DNA from: Mucilaginibacter aurantiaciroseus
GTDB lineage: Bacteria > Bacteroidota > Bacteroidia > Sphingobacteriales > Sphingobacteriaceae
Reading direction: 5' to 3'
Assembly: GCF_024055595.1 (NCBI RefSeq)
Contig: NZ_JAMXOF010000001.1
Span: 1,116,001 to 1,180,000 of the forward strand
DNA length: 64,000 bases
The notes below the pieces were generated by a model that was not told the origin of the DNA, did not search any database, and worked only from the letters and a program-made list of their open reading frames with translations. Position numbers and translations under genes: made by a program. Of the stretch, positions 50,800 to 59,643 are shown in pieces. Position 1 is the first letter of the stretch. Each line of letters begins with the position of its first letter.

Positions 50800-53162
50800 T
50801 GCTATATCCACAAAATAGCGCTGATAAACTTGGCTTTACCGAGGTTAAACAATTGATAAAGGCTCACTGCCTGAGTGTTATGGGCCAGGAGATGGTTGAA
50901 AAGATACAGGTGATGAGCAATTACGACCTTATAACCAAATTCCTGAACCAGGCCAACGAGTTTAAGAACATCCTGCAAAATGATGCAGCGTTGCCCATCA
51001 ATAATTTTTACGATATTAAATCGCTGGCTAACAAAGCCCGGATAGAAGGTGCTTTTTTGTCTGAAGAGGAGTTCTTCCAGGTGCAGGCATCGCTTACCAC
51101 GGTTTTCGCGGTGATCGCCTACTTTAATGAACGCACAGGCGTTTACCCAAACCTCGAAGCCTTGTTTGAGCACCTGCAGACAGAAAAGGTCATCCTGAAA
51201 AAGATAGATGCCATTATCGACCCGAAAGGAAAGATCCGCCATAATGCATCGCGCGAGCTGATGGAAATAACGTCTGGCATTGCCAAAGCCGAGCAGGAGG
51301 CACGCAAAAAAATAGACCAGATCTTTAAAACAGCAACAGGCAACGGGTGGACGGCCGACGGTTCGTTAACCGTGCGCGATGGCAGGATCTGTATCCCATT
51401 ACTTGCCGAAAATAAGCGCAAACTGAAAGGTTTCATCCACGATGAATCTGCATCAGGCCAAACGGTTTACATGGAGCCCGAGGAAGTTTTCTCGCTCAAT
51501 AACCGCATCCGTGATCTGGAATTTGACCGCCGCCGCGAGATTTTCAAGATATTAACCGTTTTAACCGACGAATTAAGGCCATATGTGCCGCTTCTGCTCT
51601 CCTATCATGGTTTGCTTACCAAACTGGATTTTGTGCGTGCCAAGGCTTTATTCGCCATTGATATCGAGGCTGAAATGCCAAAGGTGGTTAACGAGGCAAA
51701 GCTGAGGTTGCTAAATGCCCGCCACCCTTTATTATACCTTAGTTTTAAAAAAGAGCGTAAAACCGTTGTGCCGTTAAATGTGGGCATTGATGAAGGTACG
51801 CGCGTGATCGTAGTATCAGGCCCTAACGCGGGTGGTAAATCTGTTTGTATGAAAACCGTTGGCTTGCTGCAAATGATGGTACAGGCCGGTTTATTAATAC
51901 CTGCCAGTGCAGATAGCGTAGTAGGTGTGTTTAAGCAAATCTTTGTTGATATTGGTGATGACCAGTCGATAGAAAGCGACCTGAGTACTTACAGCGCTCA
52001 CCTGTCCAAAATGAAAAAGTTTGTGGAAGATGCCAACGGCAAAACCATGATATTGATAGATGAGTTTGGTACCGGTACCGACCCGCAGTTTGGCGGCCCC
52101 ATTGCCGAAGCGGTGCTGGAAGCGCTAAACCATAAAAAGGTGAGGGGTATGGTTACTACCCACTACTCCAATTTAAAGATCTTCGCCAGCCATACCGAAG
52201 GTATCGAGAACGCTTCGATGCTATTTAACAATACCGAAATGCTGCCCATGTATATGCTGGAGGTTGGTAAACCCGGCAGCTCGTACGCTTTTGAGATAGC
52301 ACAAAAGATAGGACTGCCGCAAAACGTGCTCAATTTAGCCAAAAATAAAATTAGCAGCGGACAGAAAAAGGTGGATAGTTTACTTGTAGACCTCGAACGC
52401 GAGAAGAAAGAGATCTTCGATACCAAACTAAAACTGGACAGGCAACAGCGCCGGGTAGATACCCTGCTTGCAGAGAACGAAGAGCTGAAAAGCTTTTTGG
52501 ACGAGAATCGCAAAACCTTGTTGAAAGAGGCCAAGCAGGAAGCAAAAGACATTATCCTGAACGCCAATAAGCTGGTAGAAAATACCATTGCCGAAATAAA
52601 AAGCAGCAATGCCGATAAAGAGATTACCCGCAACCTGCGCGAAAACCTTAATAACGAGGTTAAGAAGAATACCGTTAAGCAGGATGTAGTGAAACCCAAA
52701 GTTGCCACGGATGAAGACTTTAAAGTTGGCGATTGGGTAAAACTGATTGATGGTGATACCACAGGACAAATTCTTGAACTGATAAAAGACAACGTGGTAA
52801 TTGCTATGGGCGAATTGCGTACGGTGGTTAAAAGAAAGCGACTTGAAAAAGTAGCCAGATCTACCATCCCGAAAGAGGCAAGACGAAACACCGTTAGCCA
52901 AACTGGTGATATAGCAAGCTTTAGCCCGGAGATTGACGTACGCGGCCAACGTACCGAAGATGCGCTTTTTGCAATTGAAAAACTGTTTGACCGTGCATTA
53001 ATGATGGGTTTTGGTACCTTGAAGATTTTGCATGGCAAAGGCGATGGCATCCTGCGGAAAATGATCCGCCAGTACCTGAAGAAATACGACCAGGTTGACC
53101 GTATGGAAGATGAACACCCCGACAGGGGCGGTGACGGGATTACTTATGTTTATTTTAAATAG
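50799..53162 (+). CDS. mutS2: MutS2 ATPase/endonuclease
   Basis: 787 residues. MutS-type core and clamp regions (about 1-320), Walker A GPNAGGKS at 341-348, Walker B LIDEFGTGTDP, then a long coiled coil (about 510-640), a KOW-like stretch and a C-terminal Smr nuclease domain (EIDVRGQRTEDAL, then TLKILHGKGDGILR). It lacks the MutS1 mismatch-recognition domain. It suppresses recombination and rescues collided ribosomes in other bacteria. Coupled to the DUF4296 gene. Confidence 0.95.
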   Translation: MLYPQNSADKLGFTEVKQLIKAHCLSVMGQEMVEKIQVMSNYDLITKFLNQANEFKNILQNDAALPINNFYDIKSLANKARIEGAFLSEEEFFQVQASLTTVFAVIAYFNERTGVYPNLEALFEHLQTEKVILKKIDAIIDPKGKIRHNASRELMEITSGIAKAEQEARKKIDQIFKTATGNGWTADGSLTVRDGRICIPLLAENKRKLKGFIHDESASGQTVYMEPEEVFSLNNRIRDLEFDRRREIFKILTVLTDELRPYVPLLLSYHGLLTKLDFVRAKALFAIDIEAEMPKVVNEAKLRLLNARHPLLYLSFKKERKTVVPLNVGIDEGTRVIVVSGPNAGGKSVCMKTVGLLQMMVQAGLLIPASADSVVGVFKQIFVDIGDDQSIESDLSTYSAHLSKMKKFVEDANGKTMILIDEFGTGTDPQFGGPIAEAVLEALNHKKVRGMVTTHYSNLKIFASHTEGIENASMLFNNTEMLPMYMLEVGKPGSSYAFEIAQKIGLPQNVLNLAKNKISSGQKKVDSLLVDLEREKKEIFDTKLKLDRQQRRVDTLLAENEELKSFLDENRKTLLKEAKQEAKDIILNANKLVENTIAEIKSSNADKEITRNLRENLNNEVKKNTVKQDVVKPKVATDEDFKVGDWVKLIDGDTTGQILELIKDNVVIAMGELRTVVKRKRLEKVARSTIPKEARRNTVSQTGDIASFSPEIDVRGQRTEDALFAIEKLFDRALMMGFGTLKILHGKGDGILRKMIRQYLKKYDQVDRMEDEHPDRGGDGITYVYFK

Positions 53163-53171
53163 TTAGGCTTA

Positions 53172-54225
53172 ATGAAACGGTTTAAGATAGTTTTAATCGC
53201 GCTTTTACTATCAGTTACTGTTGGTACAAACGCTCAAACCATTATTAATTCTAATAACGTCAAGATCCGTTACATGGGGCGCACGCCTATGACAGACAGC
53301 ACTGCCGAACTATCGTGGACTGCCGCATCTGTCATCATTAATTTTAATGGTACAGCTGTAAAAGCAATCATGAACGATGAGAACCGCATGAATTATTATA
53401 ATGTAGTAGTTGATGGCAACGTAGCCAAGGTGCTGAAGTTAAATAAAGGCAAAAAGGAGTATGAGCTGATATCCGACTTAGCAAAAGGACCGCATAAATT
53501 GCAACTATTTAAACGCACCGAGTATGATTGGGGTCGCACCTGGTTTTATGGCTTAAGCATTAACGGCAAGCTGCTTGTTCCGCCAACCTTCAAGCATAAA
53601 ATAGAATAATACGGGGATTCTATAACCTGCGGCATGGCCGATGAAGATACCACTGGCAAGGATAGGGACGAGAACGGTTATGCAAGCTACGCGAATGTGG
53701 ATGCAAGGCATTTTGATGCGGAATTCAGTTCGATCTCCAAAAGCGGGATAGGCGTATTTATATGCTGGTTCAACTACGTAATGCCCGATATTTACGACCG
53801 TGCCTGCGCGTACGATAAAGCCAAATGGGATTTTAACAAGTTTACACCCGAGTTAGTTGTTGTAAACCTGTTCCAGAACTACTCATGGTTAAGTAAGGCA
53901 AAAGTCACGAACAATTTAAAAAGCTTTTTGGCAATAACCCGCCAACGCCCAAATTTGTCATTAGCCATTACCAGACATTCATAAAAAGCATCCGTGCCAA
54001 ATACCCCAAAGCTAAAATTGTATGCGCCTAGGCTCTATGGATGCTACGCAACTGGGATCGGCATGGCCGGGTTATATAAAAAAAGCCGTTACCGGCTTAA
54101 ATGACAAGGGTGTTTATACCCATTTCTTTGCTCATAAGAATACGCCCGGCCACCCAAGTGTTAAAGAGCAGCAAGCTATGGGGGATGATATGATAGCGTA
54201 TATCGGTAAGACGTTTAACTGGTAG
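53172..54225 (+). pseudogene. Broken CE2-type secreted acetylesterase (jelly roll + SGNH)
   Basis: Signal peptide ending at NAQ, then an N-terminal beta domain (NNVKIRYMGRT to YGLSINGKLL), then a TAA in frame at residue 146. Directly after it reads YGDSITCG, the SGNH serine block, in the same frame. A shift near 53930-54020 follows, and the last part ends HPSVKEQQAMGDDM, which carries the catalytic His. In intact CE2 esterases all of this is one protein of about 360 residues. One nonsense and one or two shifts make it dead. Confidence 0.8.
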
Positions 54226-54405
54226 TGGTTAGTGAGTGATGATTAGTTTGCATTCAGATTAAAACCACTCACCGAAATGATATTGTGGATAGGAATAGAG
54301 CGGACACACGCGGTACGCGTGTCGCCAGCACTTGTTTCATCTACACATCTACCCCCAATCCATTATCTTTAAAGGCTTTATAATTTAAACCTGATAAGCC
54401 TTTTT

Positions 54406-55529
54406 GTGACCAAACCGCATTACCCCATCCTGGATGAGTTGCGTGGAAACGCCGCACTGTAAGTTGTGATATACCATTTGTTTGAAGCTTATTTCCCCGA
54501 ATTACATAAGCACCCGATGCACCACGGCTTTCTGGCGGTCGTTTTTTTTATATGCTCTCGGGCTTTGTAGTAGGTTACGCCTATGACGACCGCTGGGCAC
54601 AGGGTATGACGATAAAGCAATTCTTAAAAATTCGCCTGGTGCGCCTGCACCCATTAATGATACTGGGTACGGTAATAGGCGTCATCGCCTTCTGGTTCGA
54701 CCCTTATTAAACCAACATGAACTTTGACGTTTGGAAACTGGTTGCAGCCATGCTTATCGGCTTTACCATGCTGCTAACACCTATAGACGTACGCGGCTTG
54801 ACCGAAACGTAACCGCTGGACGGCCCCTGTTGGAGTTTGCTGCTGGGAATACATCGCCAATATTATTTACGCCGTATTTGGCCCTAAAATTAGCAAGACC
54901 GCACTTTGGTTTATAGTGATCATCAGCGGCATCATCTTCGTCGTCTTAGCGGTAGACCATGGCGATTTGGGTACGGGCTGGGGCTTCGCCAAAATAAAAT
55001 CCGAATTTATTGCGGGTTGGTTTTATGGGCCGGGGGTATAGGGTTACCCTAACGTTTGGGTTGCTCCGGTGCGCATGATGTTCCGGTTCTTTGCAGGTTT
55101 GCTGCTGTTTCGCGCAGGTAAGCTGATCAGTGTGCCAGTGGCTTATGCGTTTTGTTCGCTGGCATTGGCAGGGCTGTTCATTTTCCCGTGGTACAGCGAG
55201 AATGGTTACTAGGAAGCGGCTGTCATCATCATCGCTTTCCCGCTCATCATAGCGGCAGAGTCAGGCGGGCAGGTAAGCAGGCGCTGGGCTAAGTTGTATA
55301 AATTCTCTGGCTGGATCTCGTACCCGATCTCATCACACACTATCCGTTCATCTATATGTATACGTTTTAGATCGCCACAAAAAAACCGACGACAGAGCAG
55401 GTGATCCCTGTCGCGGTCGGGTTATTCTTCTTCATTATCGTAATAGCTTATGCCGCGTTAAGGCTTTATGACGAGCCGGTACGTGCATGTTTAAAGCAAC
55501 TGTTTTTAAGTTTTAGATATATTTTATGA
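54406..55529 (+). pseudogene. Decayed acyltransferase-3 membrane protein
   Basis: From a possible GTG at 54406: TKPHYPILDELRGNAAL, stop, VVIYHLFEAYFPELHKHP, then HGFLAVVFF, a shift to MLSGFVVGYAYDDRWAQG, and onward LKIRLVRLHPLMILGTVIGV; the end reads ALRLYDEPVRACLKQLF with a stop at 55527-55529. This is the OatA/NodX acyltransferase family, which O-acylates surface sugars. At least three stops and several shifts. It follows the esterase pseudogene on the same strand. Confidence 0.8.
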
Positions 55530-55635
55530 TTTTTAAGAAAATATAGTGTCTTAAGGTTTAATTATAAAGATAATTTAAAATCCAAATATCCAACATTCTC
55601 GTATGTAGCAGTATAACCAAAATAGCTAAATTTTA

Positions 55636-55917
55636 ATGAAAAACGAGTTTCAAAGAAAAGTTGAAGATATTATAAATAACATCAGGGTGATAAGGGAGCG
55701 TAAAAACTACAGTCAGGATTACATCGCCATGAAAATGAATTCCTCGCAAAACGCCTATTCAAAACTGGAGCTGGGTTACTCTAAATTAACACTCGCTAAG
55801 TTATTGCAGATCTGCAATATTTTGGAGGTGAACTTGGTGGATGTATTGCATCCGCGCAAGCCAAAAGCGCCTTACAAACTGGTTCAAAATCCCGTATTAT
55901 CACATTTGCAGACTTAA
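55636..55917 (+). CDS. XRE-family helix-turn-helix protein
   Basis: 93 residues. Cro/CI HTH at about 15-70: NIRVIRERKNYSQDYIAMKM followed by NSSQNAYSKLELGYSKLTLA and NILEVNLVDVLHP. No other domain. A small DNA-binding regulator; its targets are unknown. Convergent with corA, whose last 4 bases it overlaps. Confidence 0.85.
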   Translation: MKNEFQRKVEDIINNIRVIRERKNYSQDYIAMKMNSSQNAYSKLELGYSKLTLAKLLQICNILEVNLVDVLHPRKPKAPYKLVQNPVLSHLQT

Positions 55918-57038
55918 AGCTTGTTAAACCATCCCTTGCGCCAAAATACAAACACCTGAAAGGCGCCAATCAAAAACATTCCTATTAACGCATATACATA
56001 CCCGTGCTGCACATACAGTTCGGGCATGTTATCGTGTATTACATGCCCGTGGGCGTCCTCGCGGCTAAAGTTCATGCCGTAGATCCCGGCTATAAAAGTT
56101 AACGGGATAAATATTACGGAGATGATGGTTAATACCTTCATGATCTCGTTCATGCGGTTGCTTACCATGCTCAGGTAAAGGTCTATGATGCTGCTGGTTA
56201 CCTCTTTGTAGCTTTCCACCATGTCCATCGCCTGGATGCAATGGTCGTATGCGTCTCTAAGAAATAGCTTGGTGTCCTTGGTAATTTCAGGGCTTTCGCT
56301 ACGGATCATGTCGTTGATCTTATCTCGCTCCGGCCAGCACGAGCGGCGGATGATGATGAGCGTCCGTTTCAGTTGCTGCGCGTCAAACATGATGCTTTTA
56401 TCGGGGCTTCGGTAAAGCTTATCCTCGGTGGCGTCTATCATGTCGCCAATTTTAGAGAGCAGCACAAAGTAATTATCCAAGATGGTATCGGTAAGGGCGT
56501 AAAATATATAGCCCGGCCCCGCGGTGCGGATAACGCCTTTACCAGCCTTTAAACGGGTTGTAACCACTTCAAAGTAATCCAGGTGGCTTTCCTCAAAGCT
56601 AATGATGATGTTATCTTTTACGATACCACTAAACTGGCAGTTCACCAGTTCATCTTCCTTATTAAAATATATAATGCGGCTTGTACCGAATACATAATCC
56701 TCATATTCGTCAAATTTTGGGCGCTGATGGGTGTTTACCACATCTTCTAACACCAATTGGTTGATGCCCAGGAACGTGCCGATATCTTCTATCAGTTTGG
56801 CATCGCCAATGCCGTTAATTTTTATCCAGTGAGTATGGTCTTTACACTTGGCAATTTGTTTGGTAATGGTTTCCATATCCTTGCCCTTGCTGGTCTGCAG
56901 GTCGTCCTGCGTAAAGGAGTATATGGTGATCTTTGGTGGGAGGGCATCATCGGGGATGATGATACTACCGGGGCGCGCACCCACATTAATATGTCGTTTC
57001 TTACTTTTAAAGTGTACACGTTTGGTAAAAGTTCCCAT
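55914..57038 (-). CDS. corA: CorA magnesium/cobalt transporter
   Basis: 374 residues. Large cytoplasmic funnel (about 1-300), two helices at the C terminus with the pore signature YGMN at 320-323. The periplasmic loop between GMN and the MPEL motif holds about 13 extra residues (REDAHGHVIHDN). The C-terminal FWRKGWFNKL is basic as in CorA. The start overlaps the WbqC stop (TAATG), so the two are coupled. Confidence 0.92.
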   Translation of the reverse strand: MGTFTKRVHFKSKKRHINVGARPGSIIIPDDALPPKITIYSFTQDDLQTSKGKDMETITKQIAKCKDHTHWIKINGIGDAKLIEDIGTFLGINQLVLEDVVNTHQRPKFDEYEDYVFGTSRIIYFNKEDELVNCQFSGIVKDNIIISFEESHLDYFEVVTTRLKAGKGVIRTAGPGYIFYALTDTILDNYFVLLSKIGDMIDATEDKLYRSPDKSIMFDAQQLKRTLIIIRRSCWPERDKINDMIRSESPEITKDTKLFLRDAYDHCIQAMDMVESYKEVTSSIIDLYLSMVSNRMNEIMKVLTIISVIFIPLTFIAGIYGMNFSREDAHGHVIHDNMPELYVQHGYVYALIGMFLIGAFQVFVFWRKGWFNKL

Positions 57039-57649
57039 TACAAATAGTTTAAGGCTTGTGGCCCCTGGTTAAACAACAGGTCTACAATGCTTAAATTTTG
57101 CAAAAAGCCCCGTCGTTCTTCAAAAACCTGAAAGTACGGCTTTTGTTGTGTATGGTCTGCATTTTTACCGTTTAGTATGTTACGCAGGTCGGTAAGGTTG
57201 GGGTAGGTGGCCTCGTAGGTATCAGTAACCTGTATATCCATCTTTATTTTAAGCAGACGCAGCAATAAGGCCATCAGTTCGGTGTTATAATCTAATAAAA
57301 AGGTAGTTTGCTTTTCGTAGAACGGCGCAAAATCGTCCTCGTAATATTCAAAGTAAGCCGAGTTGCGGTAACAGGTTTGCAAACCCATCCAGTGCGCGCG
57401 CTGCCACCTAAAATCGTAGCTTATTTTAACGTCTTTAGTTACTGTATGATTTTTGGAGCCTTTTATTACAGGCACGGTAAGCACTTGGCGGCCATCGGGC
57501 GAGTAGATGTTTGCCCGGTTACGGTAGGTTTGTTTTGGGAAATGTTCTTCGCGCTCAAACACCACATCCGGCGTAAATGCAACAAGATTTGTAAAATAAT
57601 CTACCGGGGGCAGGTAAAACATCGGTAAAACAGCACCGTTCTCAATCAT
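57038..57649 (-). CDS. WbqC-family protein
   Basis: 203 residues. AVLPMFYLPPVDYFTNLVAF, then TYRNRANIYSPDGRQVLTVP, DFRWQRAHWMGLQTCYRNSA and YFEYYEDDFAPFYE match WbqC. These are cytoplasmic proteins linked to O-antigen or glycan synthesis, reaction unknown. First gene of the wbqC-corA pair; divergent from the LpxL-like gene with 11 bases between. Confidence 0.85.
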   Translation of the reverse strand: MIENGAVLPMFYLPPVDYFTNLVAFTPDVVFEREEHFPKQTYRNRANIYSPDGRQVLTVPVIKGSKNHTVTKDVKISYDFRWQRAHWMGLQTCYRNSAYFEYYEDDFAPFYEKQTTFLLDYNTELMALLLRLLKIKMDIQVTDTYEATYPNLTDLRNILNGKNADHTQQKPYFQVFEERRGFLQNLSIVDLLFNQGPQALNYL

Positions 57650-57660
57650 ATATATTTTTT

Positions 57661-58569
57661 ATGTTTGTGGCAAAATTGGTAAAAATGTTAAGAAAAGCGG
57701 CTTTAAATATGGGTATATTTTTTTTGTACCTGGTATCGTTGCTGCCTTTTTGGTTTTTATATGGCGTAGCCGATGTTATCTTCCTCGTTTTATACTACGT
57801 TATACGTTACCGACGCGATGTGGTGAAGATTAATCTTGCCAACTCCTTCCCCGAACGCAGCGAGGCCGAGCGCCACAAAATTGAACGCCGATACTACTGC
57901 TACATGGCCGATCTGATGGTGGAAACCATTAAGATGATAAGCGTAAGCGAGAGATCGCTCCGCAAACGGATGAAGCCCACCAATCCTGAACTTGTTCCGC
58001 ATTACTTTAGCCAGGGCCGAAGCATTATTGCCGCAGCCGGGCATTACTGCAACTGGGAAATGGCTGCGCTGGCTTTTGGGTTACTGACTGAAGAAAAACG
58101 CATCATCGTTTACAAGCCACTTTCTAACGAAGTTTTTAACGGGTTATTTAACCGGGTAAGGGCGCGCTTTGGTGCCATACTGGTTGCTATGAAACAAACC
58201 CTGCGCACCATGATCGCCTTTAAAAACGACCTGACGTTTAGCGTACTTGTAAGCGACCAAACCCCCGTTAAGCACGAAATAAACTATTTTACCACCTTTT
58301 TAAACCAGCCAACCGCGGTTTTTTTGGGGATAGAAAAACTGGCGAAGCTGATTGATGCGGTAGTTATATTTTATCGCATAGACCGTATTAGTCGCGGTTA
58401 TTATACTTACACGCTGGTGCCGCTGATAGAGCAGCCAAAAGAAACAACCGGTCACGAGATAACTGAGGCGCATGTGCAATACCTCGAAAAACTAATCCGG
58501 GAAACGCCCCAATATTGGCTTTGGAGCCACCGCAGGTGGAAATACAAGCCGGAGGATATGAATAAATGA
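57661..58569 (+). CDS. LpxL/HtrB-like lipid A acyltransferase
   Basis: 302 residues. One N-terminal membrane helix (about 16-45), then the acyltransferase motif GHYCNWEM (H-x4-E) near 126-133, VLVSDQTPVKHEINYF and the end QYWLWSHRRWKYKP, all of the LpxL family. It adds a late acyl chain to lipid A at the inner membrane. Its TGA overlaps the GT2 ATG (ATGA), so the two are coupled. Confidence 0.9.
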   Translation: MFVAKLVKMLRKAALNMGIFFLYLVSLLPFWFLYGVADVIFLVLYYVIRYRRDVVKINLANSFPERSEAERHKIERRYYCYMADLMVETIKMISVSERSLRKRMKPTNPELVPHYFSQGRSIIAAAGHYCNWEMAALAFGLLTEEKRIIVYKPLSNEVFNGLFNRVRARFGAILVAMKQTLRTMIAFKNDLTFSVLVSDQTPVKHEINYFTTFLNQPTAVFLGIEKLAKLIDAVVIFYRIDRISRGYYTYTLVPLIEQPKETTGHEITEAHVQYLEKLIRETPQYWLWSHRRWKYKPEDMNK

Positions 58570-59624
58570 TAGATACACAAAAAGTTGCCGTAGTAATTCT
58601 GAACTGGAACGGTATTAAATACCTCCGCGATTTTTTGCCTTTTGTACTGGCCTCTACCTGGCCTAACCTGGATATTGTGGTGGGGGATAATGGGTCGACA
58701 GACGGTTCGCTGGAGTTTTTGCGCGCTAACTATCCATCTATACGTATCATCGAAAACAAAGAGAACTTTGGTTTTACCGGTGGTTATAACCGTGTATTAG
58801 CACAAGTTGAAGCTGATTATTATATCCTGCTAAATTCTGATGTTGAAGTACAGCCTGGCTGGATAGAGCCTGTCATAGCCTTAATGCAAACTGATGTACA
58901 AATCGCGGCAGCCGCACCCAAGATCATGTCATACGCGCAGAAGGGTCATTTTGAGCACGCAGGCGCTGCAGGAGGCTTTATTGATAAGTTTGGTTATCCT
59001 TTTTGCCGTGGGCGGATATTTTACGAGATAGAGCAGGATAAGGGCCAATACGACCAGGAGGACGAGATATTCTGGGCATCGGGCGCGGCCATGTTCATCA
59101 AAAAGAAAAACTGGGACGAAGCAGGTGGTTTCGACGAAAGTTTTTTTGCCCACATGGAAGAGATAGATCTTTGCTGGCGATTAAAAAATATGGGATACAA
59201 AGTGATGTATTGCCCGCAATCGGTGATATATCACGTAGGCGGCGGCACGCTTAATGCCGAAAACCCTTTTAAAACATACCTTAACTTCCGTAACAACCTG
59301 TTACTGCTGAAGAACAACCTACCATTCTGGCGTGCATTCTGGACTATCAGCCTTCGCTTTTGGATGGACCTGCTGGCACTTGTACGCTTCTTGATGGAGG
59401 GCAAACGCAAGGATGCCTGGGCAATAAGCCGCGCGCACCAAAACTTTGTGAGGCGCTTGTTTAATTCAAAAGTTAAGAGCGATATAATCAAGAAATACCA
59501 CAAGCAGATCTCGAACGAGAAGTACCATCACATTACCGGCGTTTACTCGCGCAGTTTGGTGTGGGACTTTTTTGTGAATAAAAAAACCAAGTTTACCGAT
59601 CTGGAGAAGAAGTATTTGGTTTAG
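58566..59624 (+). CDS. Family 2 glycosyltransferase, rhamnosyltransferase-like
   Basis: 352 residues. VAVVILNWNGIKYLRDFLPF, GDNGSTDGSLEFLRANYPSI and YYILLNSDVEVQPGWIEP (metal-binding Asp), then FWASGAAMFIKKKNWDEAGG and FAHMEEIDLCWRLKNMGYKV, typical of WcaA/RfbF-type enzymes that add sugars to LPS or capsule. A hydrophobic stretch near 255-290 may touch the membrane. Coupled to the LpxL-like gene, suggesting a lipopolysaccharide role. Confidence 0.88.
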   Translation: MIDTQKVAVVILNWNGIKYLRDFLPFVLASTWPNLDIVVGDNGSTDGSLEFLRANYPSIRIIENKENFGFTGGYNRVLAQVEADYYILLNSDVEVQPGWIEPVIALMQTDVQIAAAAPKIMSYAQKGHFEHAGAAGGFIDKFGYPFCRGRIFYEIEQDKGQYDQEDEIFWASGAAMFIKKKNWDEAGGFDESFFAHMEEIDLCWRLKNMGYKVMYCPQSVIYHVGGGTLNAENPFKTYLNFRNNLLLLKNNLPFWRAFWTISLRFWMDLLALVRFLMEGKRKDAWAISRAHQNFVRRLFNSKVKSDIIKKYHKQISNEKYHHITGVYSRSLVWDFFVNKKTKFTDLEKKYLV

Positions 59625-59643
59625 GTTTATAAACCCGCTAACC

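Noticed and set aside
52163-53050. Minus-strand frame of 295 codons
   Set aside because: Antisense shadow of mutS2, very Ser-rich and without motifs.
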